Shown: in pieces, positions 30,972 through 38,738 of the stretch
Layout of the letters: each line of letters opens with the position of its first letter
Position numbering within the stretch: position 1 is the stretch's first letter
Source: Actinomycetota bacterium
GTDB taxonomy: Bacteria; Actinomycetota; Thermoleophilia; Solirubrobacterales; 70-9
Assembly: GCA_018268675.1 (NCBI GenBank)
Contig: JAFDWB010000094.1
Coordinates: forward strand, 124,001-188,000
Reading direction: 5' to 3'
Length of the DNA: 64,000 bases
The notes under the pieces: model-generated
Told to the model about the DNA's origin: nothing
The model's database searches: none
The model's input: only the letters and a program-made list of their open reading frames with translations
Program-made: the position numbers and the translations under genes

Positions 30972-31841
30972 GTGCACTACTTTCCGCCCGGGGAGTCGAT
31001 GGCGAGGCGCGTCCACGGCGAGCGCTCGGTGGGGCTGCTCTACGGCCAGCGGGCGCTCCTGATCGGAGCGCTCGAACCGCTCACCTATACCGGCACGATG
31101 CTCAGCACCAAGGCCGGCGACCGTCCCTTCGAGCGCCTCGTGCGGACGGCGAAGGCGCAGGAGACGATCTTCCTCGGCACCAGGGAGGAGGCGGACCGCG
31201 CGCTTGCCCGCGTCCACAACCAGCACCGGCGCGTCGCCGGGACCCTGCCGGAGGCGGCCGGCGCCCACCCCGCGGGCGCGCCCTACTCGGCCTTCGACCC
31301 GGAGCTGATGCTGTGGACGCTGGCGGTGATCGCCGACTCGGGCCGGGCGATGTACGAGGCGATGGTGGGGCCGCTCGCGCCCGCCGAGCGCGAGGCGCTC
31401 TGGCAGGACTACCGCCGCTTCGGCGACCTCTTCGGCATGCCGCTCGCCGCGGCGCCCGCCACCTACCCCGAGTTCGCCGCCTGGTTCGCGGCGCAGCTCG
31501 CCTCGCCCGACCTCCAGGCGACTCCGCACGCGCTCGCCTTCGCCCCGCTGGTCGCCTTCGAGCACCCGGTCCCCCGCGCCGCCCGCCCGAACCTCGCCGC
31601 CCAGAACCTGATCATCAAGGGGACGCTGCCGCCGCGCGTCCGCGCCATCTTCGGCATCCCCTGGGACGCCCGCCGCGAGCGCTCCTTCCGCGCCCTCACC
31701 GCTGCCCACCGCCGCGCCCGCCACCTGATGCCCCACGCGGTCCGCCGCGGCCGCAACGACCACTTCTTCGACGTCGTCGCCACCGGCGAGCGCCTCCGCG
31801 GCGGCACCCCGACGCCCGAGCTGGGCGCCCGGGCCTCCTGA
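30972..31841 (+). CDS. DUF2236 / MpaB-type oxygenase family protein
   Basis: A 289-residue protein of the family containing rubber oxygenase Lcp and MpaB, which bind a b-type haem. It begins at GTG 30972 with HYFPPGESMARRVHGERSVG, then LLYGQRALLIGALEPLTYTG, a run with DRPFERLVRTAKAQETIFLG, VHNQHRRVAGTLPEA and DPELMLWTLAVIADSGRAMY. The HNQHRRV histidine and R are in the expected haem-side region. No signal peptide. Substrate is unknown. Confidence 0.85.
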   Translation: MHYFPPGESMARRVHGERSVGLLYGQRALLIGALEPLTYTGTMLSTKAGDRPFERLVRTAKAQETIFLGTREEADRALARVHNQHRRVAGTLPEAAGAHPAGAPYSAFDPELMLWTLAVIADSGRAMYEAMVGPLAPAEREALWQDYRRFGDLFGMPLAAAPATYPEFAAWFAAQLASPDLQATPHALAFAPLVAFEHPVPRAARPNLAAQNLIIKGTLPPRVRAIFGIPWDARRERSFRALTAAHRRARHLMPHAVRRGRNDHFFDVVATGERLRGGTPTPELGARAS

Positions 31842-31874
31842 CCCGCGGGCCTAGAGGTGGATTCAAGGGACGCG

Positions 31875-31924
31875 GGCCGTCTCGTCCACGACCCTGGCGG
31901 GCTGTGGCCGTGGCCGAGACGGCC
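31875..31924. repeat. Dispersed palindrome, family C, copy 1
   Basis: GGCCGTCTCGTCCACG (31875-31890) pairs with CGTGGCCGAGACGGCC (31909-31924) at 15 of 16 positions around an 18-base spacer. The 50-base unit is nearly identical to 45511-45560. Downstream flank TTCGGGGAGAGGA also matches. The gap 31842-32245 has no gene. Confidence 0.8.
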
Positions 31925-32029
31925 GGGTGTTCGGGGAGAGGACGAAGGGTCGCGGGGGAGTTACGGGAGCGCCACGGGTCCGTCACCGAAGTGGGACCTC
32001 GCCGTCGCCAGGACGACGCCCTCCGTCCA

Positions 32030-32068
32030 GCTGTTCCTTATGCCGGTATACCGGCCATAAGGAACAGC
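32030..32068. repeat. Dispersed palindrome, family B, copy 1
   Basis: GCTGTTCCTTATG (32030-32042) pairs perfectly with CATAAGGAACAGC (32056-32068), and the centre CCGGTATACCGG is itself a palindrome. The unit and about 120 bases around it, including CGCCCTCCGTCCAG before and GTTCCTCCCGTCTTCCTCAG after, match copy 2 at 45693-45745. Confidence 0.82.
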
Positions 32069-32245
32069 GGAAGGGAGTCTGGCCGAGGAGAGGGGAGATC
32101 GTCACAGTTCCTCCCGTCTTCCTCAGACGCCTGGGCGGGGCCTCGATCCCGGCGCTCCTCTCACACGAGACGCCCAGGATGCACCTCGGACGGCCGCCTC
32201 GGCCCGGAGCCTCGGCCGTCTCTCCTCGCAACGGAATCGATTGAC

Positions 32246-33676
32246 CTAACTGTCGAACCCCAGACCGAGCCGGTCGAGCAGACCGAGCCAGAGGCCGCGG
32301 CGGCCGTCGCGGCGGTCGGCGGCGGCGAGGCGGTTGCGGGTCAGCTGGATCACGGCGCTGCGCAGAGGCTCGGGCGGGAAGGGGAGCGGCTTGCGGCGGA
32401 CGTAGCGGCTGCGGGTCGCCTCGGTGTCGCGGCCGTCGAGGAGGTCGAGGGCGACGCGGGCGCCGAAGCGGGTGGAGACGACGCCGAGGCCGGTGTAGCC
32501 GGCGGCGTAGGCGACGCGGCCGCCGAGGGTGGTGCCGAAGAAGACCGAGAAGCGGCTGCAGGTGTCGATCGCGCCGCCCCAGCGATGGGTGAAGCGGATG
32601 CCCTCGAGCTGGGGGAAGGTGACGCGGAAGTTCTGCACCAGGCGGCCGAAGGTCGCGTCGTGGTCGTCGAGCGCCGGCCCGACCGGCCCGCCGCGGCGGT
32701 AGACGGCGTCGAAGCCGCCCCAGAGCATCCGTTCGTCGGCGCTCAGCCGGTAGTAGTGGAACCGGTTGCCGCCGTCGCCGATCCCCTGGCGGCGCTCCCA
32801 GCCGATCGCCCGCCGCTGCGCCGGGGTCAGCGGCTCGGTCATCAGCGCGTAGTCGTAGACGGGGGCGACGTAGCGGCGGATCGCGCGGACCGGGGAGGGG
32901 TAGGCGCTGGTGCCGACCACCACCCGGCGGGCGCGCACGGCCCCGGCGTCGGTGCGGACGAGGACCGCGTCGCCGGCCTCCTCCAGCCCCCGCACCGGGC
33001 TCTCCTCGTGGACGCGCACGCCGGCCCGCCGCGCCGCCTCGCAGAGGCCGAGCGCCAGTTTCGCCGGGTCGAGCACGCCGCCCGCGTCCCTGATCCAGGC
33101 GCCGCCGCGGTAGATCGGCGAGTCCACCTCGGCCCGCATCGCGGCGGCGTCGGGAAAGACCTCGACGTCGTAGCCGAAGCGGCCGTAGAGCGCCGCCGTC
33201 TCGGCGGGCCAGCCGTCCTGGTAGGCGGCGACGCTCGGCGTCAGCTCGCCGGTCAGCTCGAGGTCGCAGTCGATCCCGTGGCGCTCGAGGTCGGCGAGCA
33301 TCCCGGCGAGGTTCTCCCGCCCGAGCCGCTCGAGCAGCTCGATCTCGTCGGCGAAGCGGGCGAGGCCGTTCTCGAGCCCGTGGGTGAGCGAGCCGATCGC
33401 GAAGCCGCCGTTGCGGCCGCTGGCGCCGAAGCCGATCGTCTCCGCCTCCAGCAGCACGACATCGCGGCCGGGGTCGTCGGCCTTCGCCTGGAGCGCCGCC
33501 CAGAGCCCGGTGAAGCCGCCGCCGACGATGCAGAGGTCGGCCTCCTCGGTGCCGCGCAGGGGAGGGGACGGGTCGCGTGCCGGCAGCCCGGCGAGCCAGA
33601 ACGACCGCGGCTCGGCGTCGGCGTAGGCGGCGCGCTCGGCGTCGGTGACCGGGGTGAGGGGCCAGGGCGCGGGCAT
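32246..33676 (-). CDS. FAD-dependent amine oxidase-like (DAO family) protein
   Basis: A 476-residue flavoprotein of the D-amino acid oxidase superfamily. The FAD-binding GxGxxG region is ADLCIVGGGFTGLWAALQAK, then LLEAETIGFGASGRNGGFAI, a pattern typical of gamma-glutamylputrescine and related amine oxidases; the C-terminal FAD motif is THRWGGAIDTCSRFSVFFGT and AYAAGYTGLGVVSTRFGARV. It likely oxidises an amine or N-methyl amino acid. It is divergent from the amidohydrolase operon across 66 bases. Exact substrate unknown. Confidence 0.88.
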   Translation of the reverse strand: MPAPWPLTPVTDAERAAYADAEPRSFWLAGLPARDPSPPLRGTEEADLCIVGGGFTGLWAALQAKADDPGRDVVLLEAETIGFGASGRNGGFAIGSLTHGLENGLARFADEIELLERLGRENLAGMLADLERHGIDCDLELTGELTPSVAAYQDGWPAETAALYGRFGYDVEVFPDAAAMRAEVDSPIYRGGAWIRDAGGVLDPAKLALGLCEAARRAGVRVHEESPVRGLEEAGDAVLVRTDAGAVRARRVVVGTSAYPSPVRAIRRYVAPVYDYALMTEPLTPAQRRAIGWERRQGIGDGGNRFHYYRLSADERMLWGGFDAVYRRGGPVGPALDDHDATFGRLVQNFRVTFPQLEGIRFTHRWGGAIDTCSRFSVFFGTTLGGRVAYAAGYTGLGVVSTRFGARVALDLLDGRDTEATRSRYVRRKPLPFPPEPLRSAVIQLTRNRLAAADRRDGRRGLWLGLLDRLGLGFDS

Positions 33677-33742
33677 TGCTCCTTATATCCGCTGGCGGCG
33701 TTCCGTGACATAAGTCGAGAATCTTGATAGAGTTAGACAAGA

Positions 33743-34687
33743 ATGAAGACCGTCGACGTCCATCAGCATCTGCTCGGGGACCCGTTGGTGGAGGCGCTCG
33801 CACGGCGCACCGCGCCGCCGATGCTGGTCCGGCGCCGCGACGGCTGGACCTTCAGGATCGCCGCCGAGCCCGACAGCGTCCTCACCTTCGCCGCCACCGA
33901 CGCGGACCTGCGGCGCGCCGAGCTGGGGGAGGACGGGATCGAGCTGGCGCTGGTCGCGCTCTCCAGCGCGCTCGGGATCGAGACGCTGCCCGTGGAGGAG
34001 TCGAGCGCGCTGATCGAGGCCCACCACGAGGGGATCGAGGCGCTGCCGGCCGACTTCGGCGGCTGGGGCGCGGTCCCGCTTGCCGAGCCGGAGCCCGACC
34101 CCGCCGGCGTCGACCTCGCCCTCGATCGCGGCTGCGTCGGGATCACGCTGCCCGCGGCGGCGCTCGCCGACCCGGCCGCCGTGGAACGGGTCGGCCCGCT
34201 GCTCGCCCGCCTCGAGGAGCGCGGCGCACCGCTTTTCGTCCACCCGGGGCCGGTCGTCGCGGCCGGCCGTCCCGACGGCGCCGTCGCCCTCCCGCACTGG
34301 TGGCCGGCGCTCACCGACTACGTCGCCCAGATGCAGGCCGCCTGGTTCGCCTTCCTGCACGTCGGCCGCCGCGCCCACCCGCGCCTGCGCGTCCTCTTCG
34401 CGATGCTCGCGGGTGGGGCGCCGCTCCAGCTCGAGCGCTACGCCACCCGCCGCGGCGTCCCGGCGCCCGACCCCGACCAGCTCGTCTTCTACGACATCTC
34501 CTCCTACGGACCGCGGATGACCGGCGCCGTCGCCGAGGTGGTCGGCGCCGGGCAGCTCGTCTACGGCTCCGACCGGCCGGTCGTCGACCCGCGCCGGCCG
34601 CGCCTCGACCCCGGCGCGCGCCTCGCCTTCCTGGCCACGAACCCCGGCCGACTCTTGAACCCGGACCCGAAAGGAGCCCTCGCGTGA
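33743..34687 (+). CDS. Amidohydrolase (amidohydro-related) family protein
   Basis: A 314-residue TIM-barrel hydrolase or decarboxylase. It starts MKTVDVHQHLLGDPLVEALA with the metal motif HQH, has LFVHPGP for a barrel-end His, HWWPALTDYVAQMQAAWFAF, and a C-terminal active-site Asp in LVYGSDRPV. This is the Amidohydro_2 family, which includes decarboxylases and lactone hydrolases. Its stop overlaps the cysteine dioxygenase-like gene (GTGA). First gene of a plus-strand operon. Confidence 0.85.
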   Translation: MKTVDVHQHLLGDPLVEALARRTAPPMLVRRRDGWTFRIAAEPDSVLTFAATDADLRRAELGEDGIELALVALSSALGIETLPVEESSALIEAHHEGIEALPADFGGWGAVPLAEPEPDPAGVDLALDRGCVGITLPAAALADPAAVERVGPLLARLEERGAPLFVHPGPVVAAGRPDGAVALPHWWPALTDYVAQMQAAWFAFLHVGRRAHPRLRVLFAMLAGGAPLQLERYATRRGVPAPDPDQLVFYDISSYGPRMTGAVAEVVGAGQLVYGSDRPVVDPRRPRLDPGARLAFLATNPGRLLNPDPKGALA

Positions 34688-35259
34688 CGCTCAGCCACGA
34701 GGACATCGCACGGCCGCACGGCCGTGATCTGACCGATGGGGAGCTGGTCGCCGTCGCGACCCAGTTCGCCGCGCAGCCGGAGCTCTGGGCCGAACACGTC
34801 TGCCACGATCCGGACCGCCGGACCTACGCGCAGCTCCTTCGCGACCGCCACCTCGACGTCTGGGTGCTCTGCTGGTCGCGCGACCACGACACCGGCTTCC
34901 ACGACCACGACCTCTCGGCGGGCGCGGTGGCGGTCGTCGCCGGGAGCGTGCGCGAGGATCGGCTGGCGCTCGGCCGCCCGGTCGAGGAGCCGCTCAGCCG
35001 GATCGCGAGCGCCGGCACCGCGTTCAGCTTCACCGCCTCCGACATCCACCGCGTGCTGCACGCGGGCGAGGGCCCGGCGGTGACGATCCACGCCTACTCG
35101 CCGCCGCTCGTGCGGATGGGCAGCTACACGGTCGAGCCGAACGGCCGCCTCCTCCGCCACACCGTCAGCTATGAGGACGAGCTCCGGCAGCTCGAGCCCG
35201 CCGAGGTGACCCGGTACGGTTCGGCGCGATGGCAGACGACGGCCGCCGCCCCATCCTGA
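34684..35259 (+). CDS. Cysteine dioxygenase-like cupin
   Basis: A 191-residue cupin of the type I cysteine dioxygenase family. The iron ligands fit HDTGFHDHDLSAGAVAVVAG (two His in HDH) and DIHRVLHAGEGPAVTIHAYS (third His). YAQLLRDRHLDVWVLCWSRD leads into the first cupin motif, and MGSYTVEPNGRL ends the second. These enzymes add O2 to a thiol. It starts at GTG 34684 overlapping the amidohydrolase stop and overlaps the next gene by 31 bases. Thiol substrate unknown. Confidence 0.85.
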   Translation: MTLSHEDIARPHGRDLTDGELVAVATQFAAQPELWAEHVCHDPDRRTYAQLLRDRHLDVWVLCWSRDHDTGFHDHDLSAGAVAVVAGSVREDRLALGRPVEEPLSRIASAGTAFSFTASDIHRVLHAGEGPAVTIHAYSPPLVRMGSYTVEPNGRLLRHTVSYEDELRQLEPAEVTRYGSARWQTTAAAPS

Positions 35260-35687
35260 TCGCCTACGACGGTTCCGAGTGCGCCGGGGCGGCGATCGAC
35301 AAGGTGGCGGAGGAGTTCGCGCCGCGCGATGTGGTGATCCTCGTCGTCTCCGAGGAGCTCGAGAAAGTCCCGTTCCTCGGCGCCGCCGGCGTGCCGGTCG
35401 AGGCGAAGACGATGGAGATGCTGACGGCCGCGGCGCGCAAAGGCGCCCAGGAGACCGCCGAGCGGGGCGCCGAGCGGGCCCGTGCCGGTGGCCTCGAGGC
35501 GACGACCGCGATCTACGAAGGCGGCCCGGTCTGGAGCGCGATCGTCGAGGCCGCCGACGCCGACGACGCGGCGCTGATCGCGCTCGGCTCGCGCGGCCTT
35601 TCCGGTGTCAAGCACGTGCTGCTCGGCAGCGTCTCCGGCGCCGTCGCCCAGCACAGCCGCCGCAGCGTCCTCATCGTCCACAGTTGA
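35229..35687 (+). CDS. Universal stress protein (UspA)
   Basis: A 152-residue single-domain USP. PILIAYDGSECAGAAIDKVA forms the first strand and helix, VIEAADADD-like middle, and the ATP-binding G-2x-G-9x-G(S/T) region is GSRGLSGVKHVLLGSVSGAV followed by AQHSRRSVLIVH. It probably binds ATP. It overlaps the cupin gene's 3' end and is followed by a TTG start overlapping its own stop. Confidence 0.93.
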   Translation: MADDGRRPILIAYDGSECAGAAIDKVAEEFAPRDVVILVVSEELEKVPFLGAAGVPVEAKTMEMLTAAARKGAQETAERGAERARAGGLEATTAIYEGGPVWSAIVEAADADDAALIALGSRGLSGVKHVLLGSVSGAVAQHSRRSVLIVHS

Positions 35688-36724
35688 CGCACCGCAAGCG
35701 GATCGGGTTCCTCAGCTTCGGCCACTGGTCGCGGGCGCCGGGTTCGCGGACGACGAGCGCCGCCGACGCGCTCCGCCAGACGGTCGAGCTGGCGGTCGCC
35801 GCGGAGGAGATCGGGATCGACGGTGCCTTCGTCCGCGTCCACCACTTCCAGCGCCAGCTCGCCTCGCCGTTCCCGCTGCTCGCCGCGATCGGGGTGGCGA
35901 CGCGGCGGATCGAGATCGGCACCGGGGTGATCGACATGCGCTACGAGTCGCCCCTCTACATGGCCGAGGACGCGGGCGCCGCCGACCTGTTGGCGGGCGG
36001 GCGGCTGCAGCTCGGGATCAGCCGCGGCTCGCCGGAGCCGGCGCTGCACGGGGCGCGCGCCTTCGGCCACGTCCCCGCCGAGGGCGAAACCGACGCCGAC
36101 CTGGCCCGCGCCCACACCGAGCTCTTCCGCGCCGCGATCGCCGGCGAGCCCGTCGTCGCGACCGACCCGACGATGGCGGGCGGGATCGGACACCTCGCGA
36201 TCCAGCCGCGCTCCGAGGGTCTGCCCGACCGCATCTGGTGGGGCGCCGGGAGCCGTGAGACCGGCGTCTGGACCGCCCGCCAGGGCATGAACCTGATGAG
36301 CTCCACCCTGCTCACCGAGGACACCGGGGTGCCCTTCGACCAGCTGCAGGCCGAACAGATCACGATGTTCCGCGACGCCTGGCGCGAGGCGGGTTGGGAG
36401 CGCGAGCCCCGCGTCTCGGTCAGCCGCAGCGTGATCCCGATCGCGAGCGACCTCGACCGCGCATATTTCGGCCGCGAGGTCGGCGCCGGCGACACCACCG
36501 GCTATCTCGACGGCGGCATCGCCCGCTTCGGCCGCACCTACACCGGCGAGCCCGACCGGATCGCCGCCGAACTCACCGAGGACGCCGCCGTCGCCCTCGC
36601 CGACACGATCCTGATGACGGTCCCCAACCAGCTCGGCGTCGACTACAACGCCGAGCTCCTGCGCAACATCGCCGCGCACGTCGCCCCGGCGATCGGCTGG
36701 AGCCCGGCCACCGCCGACGTCTGA
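35684..36724 (+). CDS. LLM-class flavin-dependent oxidoreductase
   Basis: A 346-residue luciferase-like monooxygenase family protein. It starts at TTG 35684 (LTHRKRIGFLSFGHWSRAPG). Marks: VELAVAAEEIGIDGAFVRVH, ASPFPLLAAIGVATRRIEIG, GVIDMRYESPLYMAEDAGAA, RLQLGISRGSPEPALHGA. The barrel uses reduced FMN or F420; AFGH-type binding residues cannot be separated by eye. It follows USP by overlapping stop and start. Substrate unknown. Confidence 0.88.
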   Translation: MTHRKRIGFLSFGHWSRAPGSRTTSAADALRQTVELAVAAEEIGIDGAFVRVHHFQRQLASPFPLLAAIGVATRRIEIGTGVIDMRYESPLYMAEDAGAADLLAGGRLQLGISRGSPEPALHGARAFGHVPAEGETDADLARAHTELFRAAIAGEPVVATDPTMAGGIGHLAIQPRSEGLPDRIWWGAGSRETGVWTARQGMNLMSSTLLTEDTGVPFDQLQAEQITMFRDAWREAGWEREPRVSVSRSVIPIASDLDRAYFGREVGAGDTTGYLDGGIARFGRTYTGEPDRIAAELTEDAAVALADTILMTVPNQLGVDYNAELLRNIAAHVAPAIGWSPATADV

Positions 36725-36753
36725 GCGGCCCGTTGTGAAAGCCTGAGCGCTCG

Positions 36754-37932
36754 ATGCCCGCCGAGCGCAACCTGCCGAGCCCCGAGGCCGAGGAGATCGT
36801 CGGCCTGGCCCGCTCGCTGGCCCGCGAGGAGCTGGCGCCGCGCGCGGCCGCCGCGGAGGAGGATGCGGCCTTTCCGCGGGACGTCTTCCGCAGGCTGGGG
36901 GCGCTCGGCTTCCTCGGCATGCCCTACGCCGAGGAGCTCGGCGGTTCGGGGCAGCCCTACGAGGTCTACCTCCAGGCACTGGAGGAGATCGCCGCGGTGT
37001 GGGCGAGCGTCGCGGTCGGCGTCTCGGTCCACGTGATGTCCTGCTGGCCGCTCGCGACCCGGGGGACCGAGGAGCAGCGCGGGCGCTGGCTGGCGGAGAT
37101 GCTGGCGGGGGAGCTGCTCGGCGGCTACTGCCTCTCGGAGGCCGAGGCGGGCTCCGACCCGGCGGCGATGCGCACCCGGGCGGTGCGGGCGGGCGAGGGC
37201 GAGGGCGCCGGCTGGTCGGTCACCGGCTCGAAGGCCTGGGTGACCCACGGCGGCGAGGCCGACTTCTACACGCTCTTCGCCCGCACCTCCGAGGACCGCG
37301 GGGGCGGGATCTCCTGCTTCCTCGTCCCCGGGGACGCGCCGGGGCTCTCGACCCGGCCGCCGGAGCGCAAGATGGGCCTCACCGGCTCGACCACCGCGAC
37401 GCTCGACCACGACTCCGTCCCGCTCGAGGCCGGGCGCCTGATCGGCGGTGAGGGGGAAGGCCTCGCGATCGCGCTCGCGGCGCTCGACTCGGGCCGGCTC
37501 GGCATCGCCGCGGTGGCGACCGGCCTCGCCCAGGGCTCGCTCGACGCCGCGGTCGCCTACGCCAAGGAGCGCCATACGTTCGGCCGCCCGATCATCGACC
37601 ACCAGGGCCTCGGCTTCCTGCTCGCCGACATGGCGGCGGCGGTCGAGGCGGCGCGCGCGGTGACGCTCGAGGCGGCCCGCCGGCGCGATCGCGGGCTGCC
37701 CTTCTCGCGCCAGGCCTCGATCGCCAAGCTGGTGGCCACCGACGCGGCGATGAAGGTGACCACCGACGCGGTCCAGGTCCTCGGCGGCTTCGGCTACACC
37801 AAGGAGTTCCCGGTCGAGCGCCACATGCGCGAGGCCAAGGTGATGCAGATCTTCGAGGGGACCAACCAGATCCAGCGCCTGGTGATCGCCAGGCATCTCG
37901 CCCGCACGGGCCGAGGAGAGGGGCAACGATGA
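36754..37932 (+). CDS. Acyl-CoA dehydrogenase
   Basis: A 392-residue FAD enzyme that makes a 2,3-double bond in an acyl-CoA. Marks: LPSPEAEEIVGLARSLAREE, GFLGMPYAEELGGSGQPYEV, GGYCLSEAEAGSDPAAMRTR (flavin loop), VTGSKAWVTHGGEADFYTLF, VAYAKERHTFGRPIIDHQGL and the C-terminal IFEGTNQIQRLVIARHLART. The EGTNQIQR motif with catalytic Glu is intact. It ends four bases into the SDR start (ATGA), so the two likely act in series on a CoA ester. Confidence 0.94.
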   Translation: MPAERNLPSPEAEEIVGLARSLAREELAPRAAAAEEDAAFPRDVFRRLGALGFLGMPYAEELGGSGQPYEVYLQALEEIAAVWASVAVGVSVHVMSCWPLATRGTEEQRGRWLAEMLAGELLGGYCLSEAEAGSDPAAMRTRAVRAGEGEGAGWSVTGSKAWVTHGGEADFYTLFARTSEDRGGGISCFLVPGDAPGLSTRPPERKMGLTGSTTATLDHDSVPLEAGRLIGGEGEGLAIALAALDSGRLGIAAVATGLAQGSLDAAVAYAKERHTFGRPIIDHQGLGFLLADMAAAVEAARAVTLEAARRRDRGLPFSRQASIAKLVATDAAMKVTTDAVQVLGGFGYTKEFPVERHMREAKVMQIFEGTNQIQRLVIARHLARTGRGEGQR

Positions 37933-38687
37933 GAGTCGATGGTGCGGTGGCGGCGGTGTTCGGTGGGGCCTCGGGGCTCGGCGAGGCGACCGCGCGGCGG
38001 CTCGCGGCGAGCGGGGCGCGGGTGCTGGTCGCCGACCTGGACGAGGGGCGCGCGGCCGCGGTGGCGGCGGAGATCGGCGGCGCACACATCGGCTGCGACG
38101 TCGCCGAGGCGGCCTCGGTCGAGGGCGCGGTCGCCGTCGCGGGGGGGCTCGGCGAGCTGCGGATCGCGGTCGACTGCGCCGGCATCGCCACCCCGACCAA
38201 GCTGATCCGCAAGGGCGTCGCGACGCCGCTCGAGGACTTCGCCAGGGTGATCGCGGTCAACCTGCTCGGCACGATCAACGTGCTCCGCTGCGTCGCTGCC
38301 GCGATGGCCCGCACCGAGCCCGTCGCCGACGGCGAGCGCGGCGTCTGCGTCACCACCGCCTCGATCGCCGCCTACGAGGGCCAGGTCGGCCAGGTCGCCT
38401 ACGCCGCCTCGAAGGCGGGCGTCGCGGGCCTCACCCTGCCGGTCGCCCGCGAGCTCGCCGACCGCGCGATCCGCGTCGTCGCGATCGCCCCCGGCCTCTT
38501 CGACACCCCGCTCCTGGCCGGCCTCCCCGCCGCCGCCCGCGAGGGCCTCGCCGCCTCGGTCCCCTACCCGGCCCGCCTTGGCGACCCGGCCGAGTACGCC
38601 GCCCTGGTGGAGCACATCGTCCTCAACCCGATGCTGAACGGCGAGACGGTCCGCCTCGACGGGGCGCTGCGGATGGGGCCGGGCTGA
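37929..38687 (+). CDS. Short-chain dehydrogenase/reductase
   Basis: A 252-residue NAD-dependent enzyme, most like 3-hydroxyacyl-CoA dehydrogenase type II (HSD17B10-like). The cofactor loop is AVFGGASGLGEATARRLAAS with Asp after strand 2 (VLVADLDEG), indicating NAD. The catalytic Ser-Tyr-Lys lie in GVCVTTASIAAYEGQVGQVA and YAASKAGVAGLTLPVARELA. RVVAIAPGLFDTPLLAGLP closes the pocket. It overlaps the acyl-CoA dehydrogenase by four bases, a beta-oxidation-type pair. Confidence 0.92.
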   Translation: MRVDGAVAAVFGGASGLGEATARRLAASGARVLVADLDEGRAAAVAAEIGGAHIGCDVAEAASVEGAVAVAGGLGELRIAVDCAGIATPTKLIRKGVATPLEDFARVIAVNLLGTINVLRCVAAAMARTEPVADGERGVCVTTASIAAYEGQVGQVAYAASKAGVAGLTLPVARELADRAIRVVAIAPGLFDTPLLAGLPAAAREGLAASVPYPARLGDPAEYAALVEHIVLNPMLNGETVRLDGALRMGPG

Positions 38688-38738
38688 GCGGACGGGTGCC
38701 GCCTGCCGCCCGGCGGCAGCCAGCAGCGCCCCGAACCC

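Noticed and set aside
30722-33727. A 1001-codon plus-strand frame starting at the MBL remnant
   Set aside because: It merges an MBL fragment with shadow translation of the MpaB and amine oxidase genes and crosses intergenic palindromes. Only the first about 75 codons resemble a protein.
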